Source: CAVUNY01 sp963843535 (lineage in GTDB: Bacteria; Chloroflexota; Anaerolineae; Anaerolineales; Anaerolineaceae). From it: DNA of 64,000 bases. The position numbers and the translations under genes were made by a program. The notes under the pieces are model-generated. The model worked only from the letters and a program-made list of their open reading frames with translations. It was not told the origin of the DNA and made no database searches. The stretch spans positions 124,001 through 188,000 of the forward strand of contig CAWJKU010000002.1 of assembly GCA_963843535.1 (NCBI GenBank). Direction: 5' to 3'. How positions within the stretch are numbered: the stretch's first letter is position 1; every line of letters starts with the position of its first letter. Positions 1-8,782 of this stretch are shown piece after piece.

Positions 1-1800
1 GACCAGGTGCTGTACTTTTTGATGCTGGATCGCTTTTCGAATGGACAGGAAAATAATTTCCTGGATAACGACCAACAGTTGATAAATACTGGAGAAATTC
101 CCCTATTTCGACCCGAGGATGCCGAAAATGCAGTGCAGACTGAGGAATCCGCGGCTCGCTGGCGAGAAGCCGGTGGAAAATGGGTGGGCGGGACACTGAA
201 AGGGCTGCTCAGTAAAATCGGATATTTACAGCGTCTGGGGATCACAGCGATCTGGATTAGCCCAATTTTCAGACAGGTGCCGTACCAGGAAACGTATCAC
301 GGGTATGGAATTCAAAATTTTTTGGATGTAGATCCACATTTTGGAACCAGAGAGAACTTGAAAGAAGTGGTGCAGGTCGCCCATGAGCACGGCATTTATG
401 TCATTCTGGACATCATCCTGAACCATTCTGGGAATGTGTTCAGCTACCAGCCAGACCGGTATTGGACGCACGATCTCCAAAACGACCAATGGTATCTTGA
501 TCCCCGTTGGGACGGCATAAGCTATCCAACGGCAGGGTATCACAATCAAACCGGCCAGCCCAACCTGCCTTTGGGTCCGGTAGACCTGCAGCAGGATCCA
601 GGAGCCTGGCCTGGAGGCGCAATCTGGCCGGTTGAATTTCAAGATCCCGCGGTATTTACGAAAAAAGGTCGGATCAATAGCTGGGATTACGAACCTGAAT
701 ACCTCGATGGTGATTTTTTTGACCTGAAAGATATCCACCTCGGAAAAGGTCCTACCGATGATTACGAGCCATCCCCAACCCTGTGGGCGTTGTGCAATGT
801 CTATAAATACTGGATCGCATATGCCGACATTGACGGCTTTCGGGTGGATACCGTCAAGCACATGGATCCCGGCGCCACCCGATTCTTCACCTCCGTCATT
901 CACGAGTTCACTGAGCGAATTGGCAAAGAGAATTTTTACTTGATCGGCGAGATCACCGGTGGGCGCTCACTGGCCTTTTCACGACTTGAAACGACCGGTC
1001 TGGATGCGGCCCTGGGGATCGATGATATCCCGGATCATATGGAATATCTTGTTAAAGGCTTTCGCAGCCCGGAAAGTTATTTTTCCTTGTTTCGCAATTC
1101 GATGTTGGTTCAAAAAGACTCACATATTTGGTTTCGCAATAAAGTTGTGACTTTATTTGACGATCATGACCAGGTGCGGAAGGGCCAGCAAAAAGGGCGG
1201 TTTTGCGCGGGTGATCCTTCTAATAAGAAATTATTGCTCAACGTGTTGGCGCTAAATGCGACGACTCTTGGCATCCCGTGTATTTATTATGGATCAGAAC
1301 AGGGGTTTGATGGCGGGGGCGATAACGATCGCTATATTCGTGAAGCGATGTTTGGCGGTGAATTCGGGGCTTTCAGATCTCGTGGGCGACATTTTTTCGA
1401 TGAAACCGGTTTCGTTTACACCGAACTGGGGAAAATAAATGCCTTACGGAAAGAGAAGATCGCGATGCGTCGTGGGCGGCAGTACCTTCGCCCGATTTCT
1501 GGGAACGGCGTTAATTTTGGAATTCCTGAGTTCTTAGGCGAGAGAATGATGTCAATCGTTCCCTGGTCGCGCAGTTTTGATGATCAGGAGCTGATTCTTG
1601 CGATCAATACCGATCCGGATCGCCCCACGACTGCTTGGGTTGATCTCGACGCTGATGCGCACCAAGCCGGCAAAAGGATGACCTGCCTGTACTCGACTGA
1701 TGCAGCCCAAATTGGCCAACAACTCACAGTTCAAAATATGGGGGATCGGCGAGTGATCCAGCTTACGGTGCCGGCTGCCGGGTTTGTCGTTTACGAATGA
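1..1800 (+). CDS. Alpha-amylase family (GH13) glycoside hydrolase, 5' truncated by window edge
   Basis: The reading frame is open from base 1 and the first residues (DQVLYFLMLDRF) already lie in the first beta-strand of a GH13 barrel, so the true start is upstream. The conserved regions are all present: DIILNH (region I), GFRVD with the nucleophile Asp near residue 281 counted from base 7, LIGEI with the acid/base Glu near 314, and FDDHD with the stabilising Asp near 388. A C-terminal beta-domain follows from about residue 500. The family hydrolyses or transfers alpha-glucosyl units; the exact substrate (maltodextrin, trehalose, sucrose) cannot be read here. I see no signal peptide because the N-terminus is missing. 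It lies upstream of a GreA-like gene that has its own promoter. Family is certain, specificity is not. Confidence 0.9.
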   Translation, partial: DQVLYFLMLDRFSNGQENNFLDNDQQLINTGEIPLFRPEDAENAVQTEESAARWREAGGKWVGGTLKGLLSKIGYLQRLGITAIWISPIFRQVPYQETYHGYGIQNFLDVDPHFGTRENLKEVVQVAHEHGIYVILDIILNHSGNVFSYQPDRYWTHDLQNDQWYLDPRWDGISYPTAGYHNQTGQPNLPLGPVDLQQDPGAWPGGAIWPVEFQDPAVFTKKGRINSWDYEPEYLDGDFFDLKDIHLGKGPTDDYEPSPTLWALCNVYKYWIAYADIDGFRVDTVKHMDPGATRFFTSVIHEFTERIGKENFYLIGEITGGRSLAFSRLETTGLDAALGIDDIPDHMEYLVKGFRSPESYFSLFRNSMLVQKDSHIWFRNKVVTLFDDHDQVRKGQQKGRFCAGDPSNKKLLLNVLALNATTLGIPCIYYGSEQGFDGGGDNDRYIREAMFGGEFGAFRSRGRHFFDETGFVYTELGKINALRKEKIAMRRGRQYLRPISGNGVNFGIPEFLGERMMSIVPWSRSFDDQELILAINTDPDRPTTAWVDLDADAHQAGKRMTCLYSTDAAQIGQQLTVQNMGDRRVIQLTVPAAGFVVYE

Positions 1801-1879
1801 TCTGTAATGAAACACCAATCAAAAAGCTATACTGGCGGAAAATTCCCGACCGTATATTTTCAACACGATTGGTATCATC

Positions 1880-1885
1880 TATAAT
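1880..1885 (+). promoter_or_regulatory. -10 box of a probable leaderless promoter
   Basis: A perfect TATAAT ends six bases before the ATG of the GreA-like gene, with a weak -35 (TTTTCA, 17-base spacer). Transcription would start at or next to the ATG, and no Shine-Dalgarno is present, so the mRNA is probably leaderless. Confidence 0.5.
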
Positions 1886-1891
1886 GAAATT

Positions 1892-2320
1892 ATGGAACCA
1901 GAATCTTCAGATCAAAAAATAGTACCTGCCGATCTCGGTATGAAGGTTGAAATCGACCTGGTGATGATTGATGGCAGCGAGAGGCTCGAGGTTGAGATCG
2001 TCCCGGATAATTTCGCGGATTTCTCGCTCGGCTATCTGGGGATCAGCACTCCCCTTGCCCAATCGATCCTCGGTAAAAGAGCCGGCGCCACCATCCCTTA
2101 CCTGGTTGAGGGAGGGATCGAAGTACGGATTCTACGAGTGACCCCATCTCAGAAGAGTCCCCCGAAGGATATCGCCGAACGGCGGCAAGCCACAATTCGC
2201 AAAGCACTCGATCAATCGGATCGTACAAACGCCGTCCTTTTCGCCAGCTCTTTCAGCGGGAAATGGGGGGATTATGATCCGGATGCGGTTTCTGATGAAC
2301 CAGATGATGAAGAAAAATAA
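1892..2320 (+). CDS. GreA/GreB C-terminal-domain protein lacking the coiled coil
   Basis: This 142-aa acidic protein matches the FKBP-like C-terminal domain of transcript cleavage factors GreA/GreB: a beta-rich segment leading to the signature-like ISTPLAQSILGKRAG (about residues 49-63), the same spot as the GreA motif around 'SPLGRALLGK'. The N-terminal coiled coil that carries the catalytic acidic tip is absent. It is instead followed by a short helical, charged tail ending in DEPDDEEK. It may bind RNA polymerase without cleavage activity, like other stand-alone Gre-domain proteins (Rnk, for example); that is inference. The ATG directly follows a -10 box. ppc starts two bases after its stop codon, so the two genes are probably co-transcribed. 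Confidence 0.65.
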   Translation: MEPESSDQKIVPADLGMKVEIDLVMIDGSERLEVEIVPDNFADFSLGYLGISTPLAQSILGKRAGATIPYLVEGGIEVRILRVTPSQKSPPKDIAERRQATIRKALDQSDRTNAVLFASSFSGKWGDYDPDAVSDEPDDEEK

Positions 2321-2322
2321 AT

Positions 2323-5118
2323 ATGCAGATATCTGAATCGATCCATCTTCTCGGTGACTTGTTAGGCCAGGTATTGATCGAACAAGAATCCCGGGCTGTG
2401 TTCGAAATTGAAGAACGAATTCGTAATGCTGCAATTCAGCGCCGATCATCAGGGCGAGCTACCCAGTTAAAAGGTGAGACATCACTGGCAGCGGAAATTG
2501 CTGCTGTAGATATTGAGACTGCACGGGTGATTGCCAGCGCTTTTGCCCTTTATTTTGACCTGGTCAACACGGCAGAGGACCATTCAAGGCTTGAATCGCT
2601 GCGCAAAGAAGCATTGGAGAAAGGCACTGTGCCGGTTCACGATTCGATCGAAGAAGCGGTCGCTCAAATGAAGGAAAGCGGTGTCTCCCAGGCACAAATG
2701 GTGACCTTGCTGGCGCGTTTGCAGATCGAGCTGGTGCTGACTGCCCATCCGACAGAAGCAAAGCGAAGAACCGTATTATCGAAAATCCAACGGATTAACG
2801 ATCTCCTTCTGGACCTAAGCAGCCCAGGCCATTCAATACGTGAGCGAGACATCCTTAACCAGGGGCTGCTGGAAGAGATCACTACCCTGTGGCTGACGGA
2901 TCGTGTGCGTTCAGCCCAACCAACCCCGGCAGATGAAGTAAAAACGACCCTGTTTTTCGTGGGTCAAATTTTTTGGAATGCACTGCCCGAGATCTATAAT
3001 CGGATGGAAATCGCCATAGAAAAGTATTACCCCGGAATCACCATCGACCATACCTGGTTTCGCCTGGCCTCATGGATTGGTGGTGACCGAGATGGCAATC
3101 CCAACGTGACCACCGAAGTCACTGCGGAGACGCTGCACCTTCACCGCGGCCTGGCAGTGGAAAATCACCGGCGGACGCTGCAAGATCTCTCCCGCCGGTT
3201 GAGCTTAAGCGGCCGGAGAGTGCCTTTACCCGATGACCTGAAAAACTGGCTGGATCGAAGAAAACCTTTTCCACCCCATGCTGCCCAAATATTTGAGCGC
3301 TATCCCGCGGAACCTTACCGCTTGATCATGGCCCTATTATCAGCGGATCTTGCCCAGGCTTCTCAAGATGATATGAAATCGAGGCTGCTGGCGCGTGATC
3401 CACATTCCGCACTTATAAATAAACAAGATGTTCTGTCTCCTTTACAGGTTGTGTCGGGGGCTGTTCCTGGAGCTGTGAACTCAGGATTGTTGAAGACTGC
3501 GATTCGACAGGTAGAAATTTTCGAACTGTTCGGAGCTCGGCTGGATATCCGTGAAGATTCTTCGCGGATAAATAAAGCTTTAGGAGAAATCTTACGCGCC
3601 CTGAACATCACGCCGGATTTTGTAACGTTAGATGCACTTTCGCGTAAGGAATTATTGATCGAGCTGTTAAATAGTCCTATCCCCGATCTGGCGCCATATC
3701 CAGGAGTCTTACCAGATTCATCAGAAACCTGGGCTGTATTTCGATTAATAAATCGCGTGCGTGCGGTTTATGGACCCGACCTCCTCGGTCCGATAATTAT
3801 CTCAATGGCGCACAGTCCAGCGGATGTTCTGGCGGTAAACTTGATGGCGAAATGGGGCGAGTGCGATGAAGGCCTGCAGATTGTCCCATTATTTGAAACG
3901 ATCCGTGACCTGAAAGCCGCTCCGCAGATCATGGCAGATTTGTTTTCTACCAAGGTCTACCTGGATCATGTGGCGCAATGCCCAGATGGGCAGATGGTCA
4001 TGATCGGCTATTCAGATTCAAACAAAGATGGTGGATTTGTGATGTCGAATTGGGCGCTATATCAAGCCCAGGAAGAGGTCAGCAAGGTTGGCAGAGAATT
4101 TGGCATCAATATCACCTTGTTCCATGGGAGAGGGGGAACTGCGGCACGTGGTGGAGGCCCCGTCAACCGATCGATCCTGGCTCAACCCGGAGGCACGGTA
4201 GACGGGCGCTTTCGATTGACCGAACAAGGTGAGATACTTTCATCGCGATATTCCAATTATGATCTCGCCCTCCGGAATCTAGAGCAAATCATCAATGCTG
4301 TGCTCCTGGCTTCAGCACCAGGCGTGGCTGAAATTCCTGCCCTGGCTTCAGTCGAAGGGCATCCGCCGCTCCATTTTAAAAAGCCTTCACCAGTCAATCT
4401 GCCAGAGAAATGGCGTCACGCTATGGGTAAAATTTCTGCTGAAGGTCAGAAAGCATACCGGCGTTTGGTATATGAAACACCGGGGTTCATAGATTATTGG
4501 AACAGCGCGACCCCGATTGACCAGATAAAAAACCTGCACTTCGGCTCCCGTCCTGCCTCGCGCAAACCTGGCTCAGAACAAATAACTGAGATTCGAGCTA
4601 TCCCCTGGGTATTTTCGTGGATGCAGGCGCGTTTTAATCTCCCTGGTTGGTATGGGCTTGGTACCGGACTGCAATCAATCGTGGATAGCGATTCTTACGG
4701 CCTGGAATTTTTAAGGGAGCTACATATATCCTGGTCGTTTCTACGGGTTTTATTGGAGACTGCTGAACTTTCTTTAATGAAAGCAGACATGCAGATTGCC
4801 AGTTTATATTCCAGTCTCGTGCCGGATCAAACCCTTGCCAGGTATTTCTACGATAATATCCAAAATGAGTATCAGTTAACCGTCCAAAATGTGCTGGTGA
4901 TCAAAGACCAGCGTAATTTGATGGATTCGGATCCTGTGATTCAACGTTCAGTGTTGATGCGCAACCCGTACGTAGACCCATTGAACTATCTCCAGGTTGA
5001 ATTACTGCGCCGTTTGAGACGGGAGCCGGATCAGGACAGCCAGCAGGCAGATGCGCTGCGTGAAGGGGTCATGCTCACCATTAACGGCATTGCCGCTGGG
5101 CTGCGAAATACCGGTTGA
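2323..5118 (+). CDS. ppc: Phosphoenolpyruvate carboxylase
   Basis: 931 aa, the usual length of bacterial PEPC. It carboxylates PEP to oxaloacetate with bicarbonate, an anaplerotic cytosolic step. The catalytic His lies in VLTAHPTEAKRR (His142). The glycine-rich loop GRGGTAARGGGP is near residue 605, followed by RLTEQGE, and the C-terminus has the conserved LTINGIAAGLRNTG with the terminal NTG that shapes the active site and inhibitor site. The start ATG lies two bases after the stop of the GreA-like gene with no clear Shine-Dalgarno, which suggests coupled translation. Its 3' end faces the large regulator gene with only 20 bases between them and no obvious terminator hairpin. Confidence 0.97.
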   Translation: MQISESIHLLGDLLGQVLIEQESRAVFEIEERIRNAAIQRRSSGRATQLKGETSLAAEIAAVDIETARVIASAFALYFDLVNTAEDHSRLESLRKEALEKGTVPVHDSIEEAVAQMKESGVSQAQMVTLLARLQIELVLTAHPTEAKRRTVLSKIQRINDLLLDLSSPGHSIRERDILNQGLLEEITTLWLTDRVRSAQPTPADEVKTTLFFVGQIFWNALPEIYNRMEIAIEKYYPGITIDHTWFRLASWIGGDRDGNPNVTTEVTAETLHLHRGLAVENHRRTLQDLSRRLSLSGRRVPLPDDLKNWLDRRKPFPPHAAQIFERYPAEPYRLIMALLSADLAQASQDDMKSRLLARDPHSALINKQDVLSPLQVVSGAVPGAVNSGLLKTAIRQVEIFELFGARLDIREDSSRINKALGEILRALNITPDFVTLDALSRKELLIELLNSPIPDLAPYPGVLPDSSETWAVFRLINRVRAVYGPDLLGPIIISMAHSPADVLAVNLMAKWGECDEGLQIVPLFETIRDLKAAPQIMADLFSTKVYLDHVAQCPDGQMVMIGYSDSNKDGGFVMSNWALYQAQEEVSKVGREFGINITLFHGRGGTAARGGGPVNRSILAQPGGTVDGRFRLTEQGEILSSRYSNYDLALRNLEQIINAVLLASAPGVAEIPALASVEGHPPLHFKKPSPVNLPEKWRHAMGKISAEGQKAYRRLVYETPGFIDYWNSATPIDQIKNLHFGSRPASRKPGSEQITEIRAIPWVFSWMQARFNLPGWYGLGTGLQSIVDSDSYGLEFLRELHISWSFLRVLLETAELSLMKADMQIASLYSSLVPDQTLARYFYDNIQNEYQLTVQNVLVIKDQRNLMDSDPVIQRSVLMRNPYVDPLNYLQVELLRRLRREPDQDSQQADALREGVMLTINGIAAGLRNTG

Positions 5119-5138
5119 GCGGCATATTTTTATCAGCA

Positions 5139-8100
5139 TCATTCGTTGTCTACCTCGGAAACTACCTGGGAAAGGGATTTCGTCTGCCCCACCACCCAAT
5201 AACTCGCATAGGCTTCGTTTCCAAGCCGGCGTTTTAGTTCATCCAATGACTGTTGGATAATCTGATTATTCACCGGTGGAACAGGCTCGCCTTTTGAATG
5301 CCGCCAAAAATCTGCGGCGCTAAGCATGATTACTGCTTGTTCTACTTGATCCAGGCGGAGACTGATCAATCCTAAACGCTCCAGAGTTTGTATCAAATCG
5401 GCCTGCTCATTCAGGCTGAAGAACATTTGAGCGCTCTGAGTTAATAAGCTGCGAGCGATGAATGGCTCGCCTTGCAAATATGAGGTAAACCCCAGGTTCG
5501 ATAGGGCGCTCGCAATTAACCAATTCGAGCCAATCGCGCGGCCTATCTCGTGGCTTTGATTGAAATAATTAATCCCTTGCTCATAATCCCGGTTCATAAT
5601 CGCGATCACGCCCAACCGGTCATAAGCGAGTGCCTCAAAGAAGCGATCCCCAATCTTGGTTGAGCGCTGATTTACCTCTTTCATTACAGGCAGCGCCTGG
5701 GTATGATTTCCGTGGCGCAGCTGGATATCGCCCAAGTTCCACATAGCGACAATTTCCCAGTGTTGGTCTTTGAGTTTCCGGCTTAGCGTGAGGCTTTCAT
5801 TAAGTATTTTTTCTGCTTCAAGATAATTCCCTTGTGAAATTCTGATCCGGCCCAGATTAATCAAGCAGAAAATCAGGTTTTTATAATCTCCATTTTTTCG
5901 CCAAAATGCCAGGCTGGTCTCAAGCGATTTCCAGGCGGCAGGCAGGTCATCTTGATTGTAGGCTATCTGTCCATGGACCATTAAGGCGCGAGCGATACCC
6001 AGCTGAAAATCCAAATCCTTACATAAGGCCAGGCTTTCATTTGCCAGATCAAGTGCATTATTTTGGTCGCCGGTGGACATCATCACGATAGAAAGATTAT
6101 TCAAAGCATACGCCAGGCCAAAGCGGTCGTTAAGCTGGCGGCAGATCACAATACTTTCATCGAGCAATAACTTAGCCCGAGAATAATTCCCCTGTCTTTG
6201 AGCTAACAATCCGGCTGTCGCCAGACCTCTAGAACGCAAGGGAGATGGATGCGGATTCTTCGCGCAAGCTCTTTCCAAGTTATTTTGCCCTTCTTGCAGG
6301 TATGATCGGATATGCCAAAAGGGAAAAAGTGCCACGCTCAGTTGGAGAGCCTCATTGGGGGAATTTTCCATTGTCCAAATCATCGCGGCTCTAAAATTAT
6401 CAAGATCGAGTTCGATTTTTTCAAGCCATTCCAGTTGATTATGTGCACTAAGCTCAGGTTCAGCCAACTTGGCGTATGTTAGAAAATAATCGGCATGGCG
6501 TTGGTGAAGGTAAGCCGTATCACCAGTCACATTGATTCGTTCTAATGCGAATTCGCGGATCGGCGCCAACATGGAAAAGCGGTATTCACCAGTTTGGGAT
6601 TCAATCCGTTGCATCAGGCTGTTTTCCAGGAGAGTGACCATGCTATCCACGCTCCCACTGGATATATCGCCGAAATTGCATACTGCGTCGGCTGCTTCGA
6701 GAGACCAGCCCCCATTAAAAATCCCCAGCCGGGAAAAAAGGGTTTGGGCGCCGGGATCTAAGAGATTGAAACTCCATTGGAAAGCCTGCCATAATGTTTG
6801 ATGGCGCACATCCGTATCGCCGTCTTTATTTTTCATATCCTTTAAAGATGATATCGTAGCCTGGCTTATTTTGGCGTGTAACTGCCGGAGAGAAAGTATT
6901 TTGACGCTGGCTGCGGCTAATTCGAGCGCTAGAGGTAAACCATCCAGGAGCTCGCATATTTCAGCAGCGACCTGTGTGTTTTGAGAGTTGAATTCGAATC
7001 CCGGTATATCTCGTTGAACGGCGTCAATAAAAAGCCTTACAGCGGGGCTTGATAAAATAATCTCAGTATTTTGTGCTTGGTGTTCATCTGGAAGTTGGAG
7101 AGGTTTCAGGTAAAACCGTTGTTCGCCATGGATTTTTAGAGGCGCCTGGGATGTCGCCAATATTTTTAGGTGAGCACAGGATTGCAGAATTTTCAAGAAT
7201 GTCTTAGCAGTAGAAGGAATATGTTCCAGGTTATCGAGTACCAGCAGGATTTTTTGGCCATTGATTGTTCTTTTAAGAAAATCCAATGGTGATAGGTTCG
7301 TTTCCGCAACCAGGCCTAATGCGCGGGCGATCGTATCGATCGCGATTTCTGGGTCTGAAATGGAGATCATTGAAAGAAAGTGAACATTCCCGTTGAATTC
7401 TTCTTTTAAAACGCTGGCCAAATGGAGCGCCAACCTGGTTTTGCCAATTCCCGGCGGGCCTAATAATGTCACCAGGCGAATGCCTTCACTCGAAAGAAAA
7501 TCAGTCAGCGTTTTTGTTTCGCTTTCACGATCAATCATTGCCGATAATGGGAGGGGAATAAAAGGGTGGGCTGTCTGTAACGGCAATTTCTCATCATGTA
7601 CAGGATTTGCGGTTTCTGATCTGATTTGAGCGGCCAGGTCATTCGTCTCTCTCGAGGGGCTGATGGCTAGATCATCCCAGAGTATTCGTTTACAGCGCTC
7701 ATATTCGACCATGGCAGCTGTTCGTTGACCCATTCGAGAAAGAGAGCGCATCAACGCACGATAAGCATCTTCGTTCCAGGGGTCAAGGATAAGCCGCCTC
7801 CTTGAGAATTGGATTGCGTTTTCATGATCACGCTTGAATTCGCTGGCAGAGACTAAAATCCCTAGAATATCGATGGCCTGCAAACGAAATCTTTCCCTGG
7901 TAAACATAAGCCATTCTTCAAACGGGAGAGAGTTGGGGATAGAAAAACCCGAAAGAAAATCACCTTTGTATAGATCAGCTGCCTGGTGTAATCGTTCGTA
8001 ACAAGGTTGGCAGGTTTCTATAGAATTATGGGAGTGCTCAGCAGACTGGATCATGAGGGTGGAAATCGCCAGAATATCCGAAAAAATATCTGCGCGCAGG

Positions 8101-8387
8101 TTGAACTGGATGGTCTCTCGATTAACCCCAAAAAAGGGATGAGATGCATCGTTATCATGCAAAGCCAGCCGCATGGTCATTAAAGCCTGGCGTAAATTCT
8201 TTCGTCCGCTAATCTCTGTGGTATCCGGCCAAAGCAATCCAGCGAGTTCCTCCCTCGAATGAGGCTGCTCGTTTTCGACGAGGAGGTAGGCAAATAGCGC
8301 CCGGACCTTGTTATAGCCGAGATTGACCATTTGATTATTCAGCAGTATTTCATACTGCCCAGAAAACCGTACACGTAGTAAGGTCAC
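5139..8387 (-). CDS. BTAD / NB-ARC-like ATPase / TPR transcriptional regulator
   Basis: 1082 aa, three parts. Residues 1-95 form a winged-helix OmpR/PhoB-like domain (HSREELAGLLWP, then RKNLRQAL). Residues 100-255 are a bacterial transcriptional activator domain (BTAD) of helical repeats. From about 285 there is a STAND-type ATPase with Walker A GPPGIGKT (310-317), Walker B ILLVLDNLE and a GLPLALELAA motif. The C-terminal 400 residues are tandem TPRs (repeated GLAYALNNLS, YLEAEKILNESL). This is the AfsR/SARP-like or MalT-like layout in which nucleotide and an inducer control an activator. The start is GTG. Targets are unknown; the divergent 67-aa/HtrA operon 156 bases away is a candidate. Confidence 0.88.
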   Translation of the reverse strand: MTLLRVRFSGQYEILLNNQMVNLGYNKVRALFAYLLVENEQPHSREELAGLLWPDTTEISGRKNLRQALMTMRLALHDNDASHPFFGVNRETIQFNLRADIFSDILAISTLMIQSAEHSHNSIETCQPCYERLHQAADLYKGDFLSGFSIPNSLPFEEWLMFTRERFRLQAIDILGILVSASEFKRDHENAIQFSRRRLILDPWNEDAYRALMRSLSRMGQRTAAMVEYERCKRILWDDLAISPSRETNDLAAQIRSETANPVHDEKLPLQTAHPFIPLPLSAMIDRESETKTLTDFLSSEGIRLVTLLGPPGIGKTRLALHLASVLKEEFNGNVHFLSMISISDPEIAIDTIARALGLVAETNLSPLDFLKRTINGQKILLVLDNLEHIPSTAKTFLKILQSCAHLKILATSQAPLKIHGEQRFYLKPLQLPDEHQAQNTEIILSSPAVRLFIDAVQRDIPGFEFNSQNTQVAAEICELLDGLPLALELAAASVKILSLRQLHAKISQATISSLKDMKNKDGDTDVRHQTLWQAFQWSFNLLDPGAQTLFSRLGIFNGGWSLEAADAVCNFGDISSGSVDSMVTLLENSLMQRIESQTGEYRFSMLAPIREFALERINVTGDTAYLHQRHADYFLTYAKLAEPELSAHNQLEWLEKIELDLDNFRAAMIWTMENSPNEALQLSVALFPFWHIRSYLQEGQNNLERACAKNPHPSPLRSRGLATAGLLAQRQGNYSRAKLLLDESIVICRQLNDRFGLAYALNNLSIVMMSTGDQNNALDLANESLALCKDLDFQLGIARALMVHGQIAYNQDDLPAAWKSLETSLAFWRKNGDYKNLIFCLINLGRIRISQGNYLEAEKILNESLTLSRKLKDQHWEIVAMWNLGDIQLRHGNHTQALPVMKEVNQRSTKIGDRFFEALAYDRLGVIAIMNRDYEQGINYFNQSHEIGRAIGSNWLIASALSNLGFTSYLQGEPFIARSLLTQSAQMFFSLNEQADLIQTLERLGLISLRLDQVEQAVIMLSAADFWRHSKGEPVPPVNNQIIQQSLDELKRRLGNEAYASYWVVGQTKSLSQVVSEVDNE

Positions 8388-8452
8388 AATTAATTCTTAT
8401 CCTAATGGCGAAAGAACCCAATTATATTCCGCAAATCGGTGTAATTTCATCT

Positions 8453-8474
8453 TTTATTGACGATTTATTGACGG
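8453..8474 (+). repeat. Tandem direct repeat TTTATTGACG(A/G)
   Basis: Two adjacent 11-base units, TTTATTGACGA and TTTATTGACGG. The first supplies the -35 box of the promoter at 8457-8485, the second sits in its spacer. It may be a two-site operator. Confidence 0.4.
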
Positions 8475-8485
8475 ACAATTATTAT
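8457..8485 (+). promoter_or_regulatory. Promoter of the 67-aa protein / HtrA operon
   Basis: TTGACG at 8457-8462, a 17-base spacer and TATTAT at 8480-8485. This gives a leader of about 50 bases before the ATG at 8544. The spacer contains the second copy of the 11-base direct repeat. Confidence 0.6.
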
Positions 8486-8543
8486 CATGATTGTGCTGAA
8501 TTTAATATTTCCAGCTGGAGGGTGTGATCAGGAGGCCATATCG

Positions 8544-8747
8544 ATGCAATTGGATCCAAACACCGGATTGTATTTTTCATATCTTTTACGGTTATGGCGT
8601 ATCAACAGCCAGCCTGCAAGATGGCAAATCTCGGTACGCGATGCTCGTACAGGTGAATCGTTTAAATTCGAGGATTTACAGCAGCTAATGCTCTTCTTAG
8701 ATCAAAGAATAACCGGAGACAGCTCTGTTGACGAATCGGATGTCTAA
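8544..8747 (+). CDS. Small conserved-looking protein of unknown function (67 aa)
   Basis: The ATG at 8544 is chosen because AGGAGG lies 8 bases upstream; an in-frame ATG at 8487 has no such site and falls near the transcription start. The protein is soluble, with no signal peptide. It has the pattern of a compact beta-strand domain: LRLWRINSQPARWQISVRDARTG, then a helix FEDLQQLMLFLDQRI and an acidic tail. I recognise no named family. It precedes the HtrA-like lipoprotein by 35 bases and shares its promoter, so a link to envelope stress is possible but not shown. Confidence 0.7.
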   Translation: MQLDPNTGLYFSYLLRLWRINSQPARWQISVRDARTGESFKFEDLQQLMLFLDQRITGDSSVDESDV

Positions 8748-8782
8748 TTCTAATAGGAAATAGGGAAAATAAGGAGTGAACC

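Noticed and set aside
226..903. 225-aa open frame opposite the amylase gene
   Set aside because: Antisense to conserved GH13 motifs; no signal of its own.
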